Shown: positions 18,077-27,267, counted from the stretch's first letter. The stretch is DNA of 64,000 bases from Streptomyces eurocidicus (GCF_002891295.1 NZ_LGUI01000004.1:310001-374000), one strand, 5' to 3'. The notes: generated by a model from the sequence alone, not told the origin. Made by a program: numbers and translations.

Positions 18077-18798
18077 CCGCGACCGTGCCCACCCCTCGGG
18101 AGCCGCTGCCCGGCACCGCCGCGCCCGCCCTGAGCTTGGAGGGCGTGACGCTCACCTATCCGGACGGCGACCGCCGGCTGACCGCCCTGGACGCCGTCTC
18201 CCTGGACGTCGCCCCCGGCGAGCTGGTGGCCGTCGCCGGGCCGTCCGGCTCGGGGAAGTCGAGCCTCCTCGCGGTCGCGGCGACCCTGCTGCGCCCCGAC
18301 TCGGGCCGGGTCGCCGTCGGTGGGCGGGACACGGCGCGGATGAGCGACGGGGACCGTACGGCGCTGCGCCGCGAGCGGATCGGCATCGTCTTCCAGCAGG
18401 CGAACCTGCTGCCGTCGCTGACGGCCGAGGAGCAGCTGCTGGCGGTCACGCACCTGCGGGGCGGCCGGGTGCGGGAGGCCCGGGGCCGGGCGGCCGGGCT
18501 GCTGGAGTCGGTGGGCCTGGACGCGGCGAAGCGGCGCCGCCGCCCGCACCGGTTGTCCGGTGGCGAGCGGCAGCGCGTGAACATCGCCCGCGCGCTGTTC
18601 GGCGGTCCGTCCGTCCTGCTGGTGGACGAGCCGACCTCGGCGCTGGATCACGAGCGCGGTGAGCGGGTGGTGGAGCTGCTGGCGGAGGTGACGCGCCGGC
18701 ACCGCACCGCGACGGTGCTGGTCACGCACGACCGGGCGCTGCTCGGCCGGGCCGACCGGGTACTGGTGATGCGGGACGGCCGGCTGACGGAAGGCTGA
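18073..18798 (+). CDS. ABC transporter ATP-binding protein (LolD/MacB type)
   Basis: ATPase partner of the permease, 241 residues. Walker A is GPSGSGKSS, the Q-loop region is GIVFQQANLLPSLTAEE, the signature is RLSGGERQRVNIARAL, Walker B is VLLVDEPTSALD and the switch His is in VLVTHDRALL. The ATG overlaps the upstream TGA. The permease-ATPase pair is divergent from the two-component operon across 172 bases, a common arrangement for stress-induced exporters. Confidence 0.95.
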   Translation: MTATVPTPREPLPGTAAPALSLEGVTLTYPDGDRRLTALDAVSLDVAPGELVAVAGPSGSGKSSLLAVAATLLRPDSGRVAVGGRDTARMSDGDRTALRRERIGIVFQQANLLPSLTAEEQLLAVTHLRGGRVREARGRAAGLLESVGLDAAKRRRRPHRLSGGERQRVNIARALFGGPSVLLVDEPTSALDHERGERVVELLAEVTRRHRTATVLVTHDRALLGRADRVLVMRDGRLTEG

Positions 18799-18828
18799 CC
18801 ACCGCCCGCCCGCGTGCTTCCCGCCGGG

Positions 18829-19299
18829 TCACTCCTCGTCGTTGTGGGCGTAGAGCTTCAGCACCGGGACGCCGACCTTGTGCCGGGCCCGGGAGGCCCA
18901 GTCGCGGTGGAAGAACTCCTCGACCAGGTGCGGGGCGGTCAGCACGATCACCTCGTCGGCGTGGGTCTGATCGACGACCGACCGCAGCAGGTCGAGCGGG
19001 TGCCCCTCGATCAGCTGGCCGACGGCCTCGCTGCCCGCGTCCCGGAGGGAGCGCAGCGAGTGCTCCAGGGCGAGGGCCGCCGGGCGGCGGGCCTGCTCGC
19101 CCTCGGGCTCGTCGGCCTCGTGGACCGCCTGTTCCAGCTCGCCGAGGGCGACGTCGTCGATGGCGCGCAGCAGCCGGTCCTCGGCGCCTCTCGGCTGCAT
19201 GAGGACGATGAAGGACATCGTGTCGTCGTGAAGGGTGGTGACGAAGTCGACGTCCGCGGCGGACAGAGGTTGCTCGATCATCAATACGCTCGTGAACAC
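18829..19299 (-). CDS. Conserved actinobacterial protein of unknown function
   Basis: 156-residue soluble protein beginning MFTSVLMIEQPLSAADVDFV. It has an alpha/beta pattern (SFIVLMQPRG, ADEVIVLTAPHLVEEFFHRDWASRA, VGVPVLKLYAHN). The C-terminal block resembles a Rossmann-like or universal-stress-like fold. I recall Streptomyces homologues carrying the label indole-3-glycerol phosphate synthase, but no TrpC motif is visible here, so I do not adopt that name. It is monocistronic and convergent with the ABC genes. Confidence 0.8.
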   Translation of the reverse strand: MFTSVLMIEQPLSAADVDFVTTLHDDTMSFIVLMQPRGAEDRLLRAIDDVALGELEQAVHEADEPEGEQARRPAALALEHSLRSLRDAGSEAVGQLIEGHPLDLLRSVVDQTHADEVIVLTAPHLVEEFFHRDWASRARHKVGVPVLKLYAHNDEE

Positions 19300-19456
19300 G
19301 GTGGAAGCCCTTCTCCTTCGTGGGCCACCGGCCCAACAGAAACCATCCTGCGCGTGCCCCCCTGGGCCCGCCTGTTTTGATCACGTGCCCCTTGGGGCGC
19401 GTCCGACTCAATTCTGCCCATCGACAGGTAACCGGAAGAGGGAATTCCGCCGATTG

Positions 19457-20248
19457 TCAGATCTGGTGGTACCGGGTGAAGAGGAAACCCGATTCTTCTA
19501 TGACCGAGGCCAGGGTGAATCGTTCCGGCACCGCGACGGGCGGACCGTTCACGATCCGGGGCGCCGTACCGGAGACCGCCACCGGGGCCAGCGACAGACA
19601 GAGCTCGTCCAGCACGCCCGCCGCCACGAACTGCCCCAGGAGCTTCGGGCCGCCCTCCGTCAGCAGCCGCGTCAGCCCCCGCCCGGCCAGCACGCCGGGC
19701 ACCCGCGCGGCGTCGACCCGCCGCCCCTCGCCCGCCACGAGCACCTCGGCGCCCGCCTCACGGGCCGCGCGGACCCGGTCCGCGGGCGCGTCCGCGCCGG
19801 TGAGGACGAGCGTGGGCACCAGTGGCGCGGTGAACAGCGGAAGCGAGAAGTCCAGGTCGAGACCGGCGCTCACGACCGCGATCGCCGGCGCGGGGCCCTG
19901 GCCGAGCGCCGCCCGCCGCGCCGCGAACGCCTCCCGCGCCCGCGCGGGCCGGTACCCCTCCTGCCGTACGGTCTCGGCACCCACCACCACGGCGTCCGCG
20001 AGGCCCCGCAGGGTCCCGAAGATCCGCATGTCGGCGTCGGAGGACAGCGGCTGGGAGCGCCCCTCGTGGTGGGCGGCGCCGTCGAGCGAGGAGACCATGT
20101 TGGCCCGCAGCCACGCGGACCGTGTCCCTCCGCCGGCCTCCCCCCGCCCCGGTTCGGGGTACGCGTAGACCTCGGCCAGTTCGGCCAGGTCCCAGGTGCG
20201 GTCTTCGATGTCGGACGGGGTGAGCGGGTGGGGGAACAGGCGTCGCAT
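19457..20248 (-). CDS. Pyrimidine reductase family protein (RibD C-terminal-like)
   Basis: 263-residue NADPH-dependent reductase of the RibD_C fold. Visible blocks are RANMVSSLDGAA, ADAVVVGAETVRQEGY, and the C-terminal LTEGGPKLLGQFVAAGVLDEL with the glycine-rich loop typical of the family. There is no deaminase domain. It is not in a riboflavin operon, so it may reduce another ribosylated substrate; the substrate is unassigned. The start at ATG 20248 opens MRRLFPHPL; no strong ribosome site is seen. It is divergent from the ZapE-like gene with 71 bases between starts. Confidence 0.85.
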   Translation of the reverse strand: MRRLFPHPLTPSDIEDRTWDLAELAEVYAYPEPGRGEAGGGTRSAWLRANMVSSLDGAAHHEGRSQPLSSDADMRIFGTLRGLADAVVVGAETVRQEGYRPARAREAFAARRAALGQGPAPAIAVVSAGLDLDFSLPLFTAPLVPTLVLTGADAPADRVRAAREAGAEVLVAGEGRRVDAARVPGVLAGRGLTRLLTEGGPKLLGQFVAAGVLDELCLSLAPVAVSGTAPRIVNGPPVAVPERFTLASVIEESGFLFTRYHQI

Positions 20249-20319
20249 AGGCCGCAGTGTGACATGCCTCGCTGTTCCCGGGCCCGGAGCCCGGCGGACA
20301 GCGACTAGGCTGGAGAGCT

Positions 20320-21453
20320 GTGTCGTCCTCCACCGCATCCGCCTCCAGCGCCCCGGGTTCCACCGGTGCCGCCGGCGCCACCGGCCCGATATCCGGGCCG
20401 GCCACCGGCTCCCCGATAGCGCTCACCTCGCGCGCCCCACAGGTACCCGCCGACCGCCTGGTCGCCGAGATGGTGCCGCCGCCGCGCTTCGACTCGGTGC
20501 GCTTCGACAACTACATACCCGACGCCAAGCAGCCCAGCCAGGCCGAGGCCGTCCAGGTGCTCGGCGGCTTCGCGGCCGGCCTCGGCGGCGCGAGCGCGAG
20601 CGGCACCGGCCGCAAGCGCTGGTTCCGGCGCGAGGCGAAGCCCGCCGCCGGCCCGCGCGGCGTCTACCTCGACGGCGGCTACGGCGTCGGCAAGACCCAC
20701 CTCCTCGCCTCCCTCTGGCACGCCACCCCGGCGGCGCCCGAGCACAAGGCGTTCGGCACCTTCGTGGAGCTGACCAACCTGGTCGGCGCGCTCGGCTTCC
20801 AGCAGACCGTCCGCACCCTCGGCGGCCACCGGCTGCTGTGCATCGACGAGTTCGAGCTGGACGACCCGGGCGACACCGTGCTCGTCTCGTCCCTGCTCGG
20901 CAAGCTCGTCGAGGCGGGCGTGGCGCTGGCCGCCACCTCCAACACGCTGCCGGGCAAGCTCGGCGAGGGCCGCTTCGCGGCGGCCGACTTCCTGCGCGAG
21001 ATCCAGGGCCTGTCGGCGCACTTCCGGCCGCTGCGCATCGACGGCGAGGACTACCGCCACCGGGGCCTCCCCCAGGCCCCCGTGCCGTTCGACGACGAGA
21101 CCGTCACCCGTACGGCGTACGCGACCGCCGACGCCTCCCTGGACGACTTCCCGTCCCTCCTCGACCACCTCTCCAAGGTCCACCCGAGCCGCTACGGCGC
21201 CATGTGCGACTCCGTGCGCGCCGTGTGCCTGACCGGTGTGGAGCCGGTCGGCGACCAGTCCACGGCGCTGCGGCTGGTGGTCCTCGCGGACCGGCTGTAC
21301 GACCGGGAGGTGCCGGTGCTGGCTTCGGGGCGGCCTTTCGACGAGCTGTTCAGCGAGGAGATGCTGAACGGGGGCTATCGGAAGAAGTACTTCCGGGCGA
21401 TATCGCGGTTGACGGCGTTGGCGCGGGACGCGAAGACGCTGATCGCGGAGTAG
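20320..21453 (+). CDS. zapE: Cell division protein ZapE / AFG1-like ATPase
   Basis: AAA-type P-loop ATPase, 377 residues. The first 40 residues are Ala/Ser/Gly-rich and disordered. Walker A is GGYGVGKTH, Walker B is LLCIDEFELDD, and TSNTLP is the sensor 1 region. In Gram-negative bacteria ZapE associates with the Z-ring; the role in Streptomyces is not established. The GTG start follows GGAGAG closely. The downstream intergenic region holds a strong terminator and a dispersed repeat. Confidence 0.92.
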   Translation: MSSSTASASSAPGSTGAAGATGPISGPATGSPIALTSRAPQVPADRLVAEMVPPPRFDSVRFDNYIPDAKQPSQAEAVQVLGGFAAGLGGASASGTGRKRWFRREAKPAAGPRGVYLDGGYGVGKTHLLASLWHATPAAPEHKAFGTFVELTNLVGALGFQQTVRTLGGHRLLCIDEFELDDPGDTVLVSSLLGKLVEAGVALAATSNTLPGKLGEGRFAAADFLREIQGLSAHFRPLRIDGEDYRHRGLPQAPVPFDDETVTRTAYATADASLDDFPSLLDHLSKVHPSRYGAMCDSVRAVCLTGVEPVGDQSTALRLVVLADRLYDREVPVLASGRPFDELFSEEMLNGGYRKKYFRAISRLTALARDAKTLIAE

Positions 21454-21470
21454 GGGGGGACGGCGGGCTT

Positions 21471-21620
21471 GTTCCCCACCCCGCCCCTTCCCGTAACCGG
21501 GGGCTGGCGCCCCCGGACCCCCCTTTCCGCGCTGACGCGCGGTGTCCTCAAGCGCCGGACGGGCTGAAAATCAGCCCGTCCGGCGCTTGAGGACATTCGG
21601 GAAGGGGCGGGTAGGGGAAA
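21471..21620. repeat. Palindromic dispersed intergenic element, complete copy
   Basis: The outer arms 21471-21492 and 21599-21620 (GGGAAGGGGCGGG on the right) are near-perfect inverted repeats. They enclose a CCGGGGGC hairpin and the 24-base terminator hairpin. Related copies or pieces lie at 10384-10435, 38142-38250, 45308-45413, 56110-56145 and 63541-63595. Confidence 0.75.
21544..21594. terminator. 24-bp perfect stem, bidirectional terminator
   Basis: A perfect 24-base inverted repeat with an AAA loop (GTCCTCAAGCGCCGGACGGG on the left arm) lies between the convergent ends of zapE and hemQ. Confidence 0.9.
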
Positions 21621-21638
21621 GCCCCCCGCCCGTACCCC

Positions 21639-22355
21639 TTAGGCCAGACCCGCCACCAGCTCGGCGACGTCCTTACGGCGACCCGTGTAGAACGGGACCT
21701 CCTCGCGCACATGCATCCGCGCCTCGGACGCACGCAGATGACGCATGAGGTCGACGATGCGGTAGAGGTCGTTCGCCTCGAACGCGAGGATCCACTCGTA
21801 GTCGCCCAGCGAGAAGGACGCCACGGTGTTGGCGCGCACGTCCGGGTAGCCACGCGCCATCTTGCCGTGGTCGGCGAGCATCCGGCGGCGGTCCTCGTCG
21901 GGCAGCAGGTACCAGTCGTACGAGCGGACGAAGGGGTACACGCTGACGTAGTCGCGCGGCGTCTCGTCGGCGAGGAACGCCGGGATGTGCGACTTGTTGA
22001 ACTCCGCGGGGCGGTGCAGCGCCATGTTCGACCACACCGGCGTGAGCGCCCGGCCGAGCGCGGTGCGGCGGAAGAGGTTGTACGCGTCCTGGAGGGCGTC
22101 CGAGGTCTCGGAGTGCCACCAGATCATCACATCGGCGTCGGCCCGCAGGCCCGAGAGGTCGTACGTGCCGCGGACGGTGACGTCCTTCTCGGCGAGCTGC
22201 GCGAACAGCTCCTCGACCTCCTCGGCCCAGCCGGAGCGGTCCGCCGGGAGGACGTCGCGGAGCTTGAACACCGACCAGAGGGTGTAACGGATGACCTCGT
22301 TGAGGTCCTTGGCCTTCTTGCCGGCGTTCGGGATCTTCTCAGGGGCGTCAGTCAT
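21639..22355 (-). CDS. hemQ: Coproheme decarboxylase HemQ (chlorite dismutase family)
   Basis: Last enzyme of the coproporphyrin-dependent heme pathway of Gram-positive bacteria: it decarboxylates coproheme to heme b using peroxide. 238 residues. Characteristic blocks are VMIWWHSET, YPFVRSYDWYLLP with the conserved Tyr, and LADHGKMARGYP with the proximal heme His near residue 163. It starts 10 bases after hemG, forming a two-gene operon. Ferrochelatase is not in the window. Confidence 0.95.
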   Translation of the reverse strand: MTDAPEKIPNAGKKAKDLNEVIRYTLWSVFKLRDVLPADRSGWAEEVEELFAQLAEKDVTVRGTYDLSGLRADADVMIWWHSETSDALQDAYNLFRRTALGRALTPVWSNMALHRPAEFNKSHIPAFLADETPRDYVSVYPFVRSYDWYLLPDEDRRRMLADHGKMARGYPDVRANTVASFSLGDYEWILAFEANDLYRIVDLMRHLRASEARMHVREEVPFYTGRRKDVAELVAGLA

Positions 22356-22365
22356 GTCCCTATTG

Positions 22366-23808
22366 TCACTCGCGGGTTCCGGCGCCCGCCGTCAGGGTCG
22401 GCAGTGCCGCCAGGATCTCGTCAGCGGCCTTGTGCGCACTGGACACGCAGGCCGGGATGCCCACGCCGTCGTAGGCCGCGCCGCACACCCGGAGCCCGGG
22501 CAGCCGGGCCACGTCCGCGCGGATCCGGGCGACGCGCTCCAGGTGGCCGACCGGGTACTGCGGGAGCCCGGCGCGCCAGCGGGTCACCCGGCTCGCCACC
22601 GGGGCCGCCGCGAGACCCGTCGCCGCGCCGAGGTCGGCGAGCGAGAGGGCCACCAGGTCGGCGTCCTCGCGCTCCAGGTCGGCCTCGTCGCCGAACCGCC
22701 CGATCGAGGTACGCAGGACGAAGAGGTCCGGGTCGGAGTCGGCGTTCCAGCGCCACTTGTCGCTGGAGAACGTGGCCGCCTTGATCTTCCGCCCGTCGAC
22801 GGGCGGTACGAGGAAGCCGCTGCCCCGCGGCAGCGCCGCGGCGTCGGAGCGCCGGAAGGCCATGGTGACGAGTGCCATCGAGGCGTACTCGACCGTGGCC
22901 AGGTCCGTGACGGCGGCGCGCGCGTGCGGGCCGAGGAGCCGGGCCGCGTCGTGCGCGGGGGTCGCGACGACGACGGCGTCGGCCGCCAGCGTCTCCGCGC
23001 CGCTCCCGGTGCCCAGGACGACCCGCCAGCCGTCCGCCGCGCGTTCGACGGCGGCCACGGGCGACTGCGTGCGGATCACGCCGCCCCGGGCGCGCACCGC
23101 GTCCGCGACGGCGAGCGGCAGCCGTCCGACGCCGCCCTCGACGCCCATGAAGACCGGGCCGGACTGCTGCCGGGCCGCCGCCCGGGCCTGGAGGTCGCGC
23201 ACGGCCCCGGCCAGCGTGCGGTGCGTCCGCGCGGCCTCGAAGAGCTGCGGCACGGCCGTCCGCATGGAGATGCGGTACGCGTCGCCCGCGTACACCCCGC
23301 CCAGCAGCGGCTCCACCAGCCGGTCCACGACCTCGCGGCCCATCCGCTCGGCGACGTAGGCACCGATGGCGACGTCCTCGCCGAGCTCGGTGCGCGGCAG
23401 CTCCGCGTCCCGGGAGATCCGGGCGAGGCCCTCGGGCGAGAGCACCCCGGAGGCGGCCAGCGGCCCGAGGTCGCCGGGCACGCCCATCATGTGGCCCTGG
23501 GGCAGCGGCCGGAGCTCGCCGCGCGTCCACAGCAGCGCGGTGGCGGCGGGCGCCTGGAGCCGGTCGGCGAGCCCGACCGCGCGGGCCAGGCCGACGGCCT
23601 CCGGCCTGCGGGCCAGCATGGATTCGGCGCCCAGGTCGACGGGGACGCCGGCGATCTCACCGGCGAGCAGCTTGCCGCCGACCCGGCCGGAACCCTCCAG
23701 GAGCGTGACCCGCGCGCCGGCCTCCGCCAGCCGGTGGGCCGCGGCCAGCCCGGAGATCCCGCCGCCGACGACGACCACATGGTGCCTGGGAGTGTCCGTT
23801 GCGCTCAT
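22366..23808 (-). CDS. hemG: Coproporphyrinogen III / protoporphyrinogen oxidase (HemG/HemY type)
   Basis: FAD-dependent six-electron oxidase of heme synthesis, 480 residues. The dinucleotide site is VVVGGGISGLAAAHRLAEAG followed by LLEGSGRVGGKL. The mid region has ESMLARRPEAVGLARA and the C-terminus GLRVCGAAYDGVGIPAC. With HemQ as its partner it probably oxidises coproporphyrinogen III to coproporphyrin III, as in other actinobacteria; this is from family knowledge. It is the first gene of the hemG-hemQ operon. Confidence 0.94.
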   Translation of the reverse strand: MSATDTPRHHVVVVGGGISGLAAAHRLAEAGARVTLLEGSGRVGGKLLAGEIAGVPVDLGAESMLARRPEAVGLARAVGLADRLQAPAATALLWTRGELRPLPQGHMMGVPGDLGPLAASGVLSPEGLARISRDAELPRTELGEDVAIGAYVAERMGREVVDRLVEPLLGGVYAGDAYRISMRTAVPQLFEAARTHRTLAGAVRDLQARAAARQQSGPVFMGVEGGVGRLPLAVADAVRARGGVIRTQSPVAAVERAADGWRVVLGTGSGAETLAADAVVVATPAHDAARLLGPHARAAVTDLATVEYASMALVTMAFRRSDAAALPRGSGFLVPPVDGRKIKAATFSSDKWRWNADSDPDLFVLRTSIGRFGDEADLEREDADLVALSLADLGAATGLAAAPVASRVTRWRAGLPQYPVGHLERVARIRADVARLPGLRVCGAAYDGVGIPACVSSAHKAADEILAALPTLTAGAGTRE

Positions 23809-23850
23809 GGGGCCACTCTCTCAAACGCGTCCGGGGCCCCCGCCGGGCGG

Positions 23851-25864
23851 TCAGCCGGTGCCGAGGGCGCGGTGCGCCGAGGCGGTGCGGAGGTCGGCCT
23901 CGACCCGGGCGGCGGTCTCGCGCAGGGCGGGCAGGAAGTCCCGCCGGGTCTCCTGGGCGCCGCCCCGCCCGGCGTGGGTGGCGACGTTGAGCGCGGCGAC
24001 GACGCGGCCCCGGCCGTCCCGGACCGGCACCGCGAGCGAGCGCAGGCCCTCCTCCAGCTCCTGGTCGACGAGCGCGTGCCCGTCCTCGGCCACCCGGTCC
24101 AGGAGCCCGGCGAGCGCGGTGGCCGAGGTGACGGTGCGCCGGGTGGGCGCGCGCGTCACCGCCTCGCCGGCCAGCCACGCCGCGCGGGCCCGCGGGTCCA
24201 GCCCGGCGAGCAGCACCCGGCCCATGGAGGTGGCGTGGGCCGGGAAGCGCGTACCGACGGTGATGTCGACGCTCATGATGCGGACGGTGGGCACCCGGGC
24301 GACGTAGCGGATGTCCGGACCGTCGAGCACGGCCACGGACGCCGACGCGCCGACCCGGCCCGCGAGCGCGCGCAGATGGGGTCCGGCGAGGTCGGCGAAG
24401 GTCAGCTCGCCGAGCGGGGCGTGGCCCAGCTCCAGGATCCGGGGCAGCGGCCGGAACCGGCCGCCGTCGGCCGCGACGTAGCCGAGGTGGGCGAGGGTGA
24501 GCAGCGCGCGGCGGGCGGTGGCCCGCGCGAGCCGGCGGCCGCGGCGAGCTCGGAGAGCGTCGCGCCCGGCCCGGCGCCGCGGCCCCGCCGAAGGCCCGCA
24601 GGACGGCGAGGCCGCGGACGAGGGACCGGAGGGGCGGGGCGGCGGCCTCGACGGGGAGGCGCCGGGGCGGTCCGGGGCCGTCCGGCGCACCGCCGGGTGC
24701 GGGGCGCGCGACGGCCGGGCCGTCCTTCGTGCCGTACGGGTCGGGGGCGGGGCGACCGCCTCCCGACGCGCGGGGGGCGCCGGCCGGGCCGGCCTGTCCG
24801 CCGTACGGAGCGGCGGCGGGGTCGCCGCCCTGCCTGGCGTAGGGAGCGGAGGACGAGATGTCCTCCTCGCCGTACGGGACGGGGGCGGAGTGGTCGCCTC
24901 CCGCCGTGCAGGGGGCGCCGGCCGGGCCGGCCCATCCGCCGTACGGAGCGGCGGCGGGGTCACCGCCCCGCCTGGCACGGGAGGCGGGGGACGAGACATC
25001 CTCCTCGCCGTACGGGACGGGCGCCGGGGCGCGGCCTTCCGTGGCGTCCGGGGCCGCGTCGTCACCTTCCGCGTCGGCCGGGGCCGCGTCACCGCCTTCC
25101 GTACCGTGGGCCGTAGCCTCCTCCGTCGCCGTCGCCGTAGCCGTAGCCGACGTCGCCGTCACCGTCGCCGCCAGCGCCGCCTCCATCGCCGGGACCGCCG
25201 CCCGCAGTGCCGTCAGCGTCTCCTCCCGCAGGCCCGTCGCGGAGTGCCGGCCGGTGTGGCTGGTGACCGTCACCGCGCACGCGGTCCGTCCCGCCGGGTC
25301 GCGGACCGGCACGGCCACCGCCACCAGGCCGGGTTCGAGGAGCTGGTCGTCCACCGCCCAGTCCGGTGGCGCGGCCGTGAACAGGGCGCCGGGGGCGCAG
25401 CGGCCCGCGGGCAGCAGGTCGCCGATGCGGAGGCCGGTCCGGAGGCCCGCGGAGGCCGTCCGGGGGCGGGCGGCCTGGGCGACGATCCGGACGCCGTCCG
25501 CGTCGGGCACGGCCACCGAGACGGACGCGTCGAGCGCGGCGGCCAGCCCCGCCACGTGCGGGCCGAGCGCGGCGGGCAGCCCGCTCGCCGTCAGATAGGC
25601 GTTGCCGAGCTCCATCAGGCCGACGGCCAGGACGACTTCACGACCCTCGGCGCGGACGTACCCGAGCAGGCCGAGCGTGGCCAGCACCCGGTCGACGACG
25701 GAACGGGCAAGTCCGGTGGTACGGGCGAGGTCGGCGGGCCGGACCCGCGCCCCGGCCTCGTGCCCGGCGAGGGCGCGCAGCACGGCGAGGCCCCTCACCA
25801 GCGGGCCCACGAGCGCCTCACCAGCCCCATTGACAGCGGTTGGCGGCACACCGAGACTCGTCAC
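23851..25864 (-). pseudogene. Tandem IclR-family regulator, interrupted by two frameshifts
   Basis: Two IclR modules in one gene. Module 1 (GTG 25864; GPLVRGLAVLRALAG, then ARTTGLARSVVDRVLATLGLLGY) keeps a shortened effector domain ending AVTVTSHTGRHS. A repetitive linker follows. Module 2 begins RSLVRGLAVLRAFGG, but its helix-turn-helix is spread over three frames: GATLSELAAAAG in one frame, then LARATARRALLTLAHLGY in the next. The effector domain then runs intact to 23851 (VGTRFPAHATSMGRVLLAGL, HALVDQELEEGLRSLAVPVRD). Adding one base near 24569-24584 and one near 24531 restores about 671 residues. Either the gene is broken or two GC-run bases are missing from the assembly. It is divergent from pcaF and probably regulates aromatic catabolism. 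Confidence 0.75.
24731..25030 (-). repeat. 138-bp tandem repeat in the IclR linker, about 2.2 copies
   Basis: The linker between the two IclR modules repeats with a 138-base (46-residue) period. Each copy has PYGEED or PYGTKD, then GGDPAAAPYGG and AGPAGAP. The period is a multiple of three, so it preserves the frame. Confidence 0.8.
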
Positions 25865-25875
25865 GGCACCGATTA

Positions 25876-25889
25876 TGAACGAAAGTTCA
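25876..25889. promoter_or_regulatory. Palindromic operator TGAAC-N4-GTTCA
   Basis: Perfect 5-base half sites with spacer GAAA, 12 bases before the IclR gene start and about 100 bases before pcaF. The position between divergent regulator and target suits an IclR-type autoregulatory operator. The core GAAC-N4-GTTC also matches the actinobacterial LexA box, so an SOS role cannot be excluded. Confidence 0.55.
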
Positions 25890-25987
25890 CTGGGCGAACA
25901 GCCGTCCGGGGGAGGAGGATTGCCGCACCACCGGTACCAGCCCGCCGCACCGCACTCCCTCCTCGCCCGACCGCTCAAGGAGCAGCC

Positions 25988-27181
25988 ATGAACGACCGCA
26001 TCCGGGACGTGTACATCGTCGACGCCGTGCGCACCCCGGTCGGCAAGTACGGCGGCGCCCTCGCCGCCGTCCGCCCCGACGACCTCGCGGCGCACGTGGT
26101 GCGCGAGGTGGTCGGCAGGGCGCCCGGCCTCGACCCGGCCCGCGTCGACGACGTGGTGTTCGGCAACGCCAACGGCGCCGGCGAGGAGAACCGCAACGTC
26201 GGCCGCATGGCCGTGCTGCTCGCCGGACTGCCGGTGTCCGTACCGGGCGTGACGGTCAACCGGCTGTGCGCCTCCGGCCTGGAGGCCGTCGTGCACGCCT
26301 ACCGCGCCATCGCCCTGGGCGACGCCTCGGTGGTGGTGGCGGGCGGCGTCGAGTCGATGACCCGCGCCCCCTTCGTCCTGCCCAAGTCCGACCGCGCCTT
26401 CCCCGTGGGCCACCAGGAGCTGTACTCCACGACCCTGGGCTGGCGGATGACCAACCCGGCCATGCCCGAGCGGTGGACGGTGGCGCTGGGCGAGGGCGCC
26501 GAGCTGATCGCCGACAAGTACGGCATCACCCGCGAGCGGCAGGACGCCTACGCGCTGGCCAGCCATCAGAAGGCCGCGCGGGCCTGGCGGGACGGCGCGT
26601 ACGACGCCGAGGTCGTCCAGCTGCCGGACACCCCGCTCGCCCGCGACGAGACGATCCGGGACAACACCTCCGCCGAGGCCCTCGCCCGGCTGAAGCCCGC
26701 CTTCCGGACGTCGGGCGGCACGGTCACCGCCGGCAACTCCTCCTCGCTGAACGACGGCGCGGCGGCCCTGCTGCTGTGCGACGAGGAGGGGCTGCGGGAG
26801 ACCGGCCGCGAGCCGCTGGCCCGGGTCCGGGCCTCGGCCGTCACCGGCATCGAGCCCGACATGTACGGCCTCGGGCCGGTGGACGCGGTGCGGCGGGCCC
26901 TCGCCAAGGCGGGCCGCTCGCTCACCGACCTCACGCACTTCGAGCTCAACGAGGCGTACGCGGCGCAGGTCCTGGGGTGCCTCACGGAGTGGCCCGAACT
27001 CGACCCCGGCATCGTCAACCCGCGCGGCGGCGCGATCGCGATCGGCCACCCCCTCGGCTGCTCCGGCGCCCGGCTCACGGGGTCGATCGCCCACCAGCTG
27101 GCGGCCGCCGGCTCCGGCACCGGGCTCGCGGCGCTGTGCGTGGGCGTCGGCCAGGGCCAGGCCCTGGTGCTCGAACGCTGA
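25988..27181 (+). CDS. pcaF: Thiolase, probable 3-oxoadipyl-CoA thiolase (PcaF)
   Basis: Thiolase that in the beta-ketoadipate pathway would cleave 3-oxoadipyl-CoA to succinyl-CoA and acetyl-CoA. 397 residues. The nucleophilic Cys lies in NRLCASGLEA near residue 94, the His in GHPLGCSGA near 353 and the second Cys in ALCVGVGQGQA near 384. AAGGAG precedes ATG 25988. PcaF is preferred over a general acetyl-CoA acetyltransferase because pcaH, pcaG and pobA follow on the same strand. It is distinct from the fadA copy at 45.7 kb. No pcaIJ genes are present. Confidence 0.85.
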   Translation: MNDRIRDVYIVDAVRTPVGKYGGALAAVRPDDLAAHVVREVVGRAPGLDPARVDDVVFGNANGAGEENRNVGRMAVLLAGLPVSVPGVTVNRLCASGLEAVVHAYRAIALGDASVVVAGGVESMTRAPFVLPKSDRAFPVGHQELYSTTLGWRMTNPAMPERWTVALGEGAELIADKYGITRERQDAYALASHQKAARAWRDGAYDAEVVQLPDTPLARDETIRDNTSAEALARLKPAFRTSGGTVTAGNSSSLNDGAAALLLCDEEGLRETGREPLARVRASAVTGIEPDMYGLGPVDAVRRALAKAGRSLTDLTHFELNEAYAAQVLGCLTEWPELDPGIVNPRGGAIAIGHPLGCSGARLTGSIAHQLAAAGSGTGLAALCVGVGQGQALVLER

Positions 27182-27214
27182 GGCCGCGCGGCGGTGCGGA
27201 CGTCCCTTTTCCAG

Positions 27215-27230
27215 CCTGTCGGCAGACAGG
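27215..27230. promoter_or_regulatory. Palindrome CCTGTC-N4-GACAGG
   Basis: Perfect 6-base half sites with GGCA between them lie in the 86-base gap between pcaF and pcaH, 37 bases before the pcaH start. It could be a weak pcaF terminator or an operator for pcaHG-pobA. The short stem without T-run makes the operator reading somewhat more likely. Confidence 0.45.
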
Positions 27231-27267
27231 CCGGGTCGCCCGGAACGCGGTGGGGTAAGTCACGGCC

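Noticed and set aside
18829..19299. Indole-3-glycerol phosphate synthase
   Set aside because: This label is remembered for homologues, but the protein is too short and lacks TrpC barrel motifs.
25876..25889. LexA (SOS) box as the primary call
   Set aside because: The core matches but the outer bases are T/A rather than the CG typical of strong sites, and the position beside an IclR-type gene favours its own regulator.
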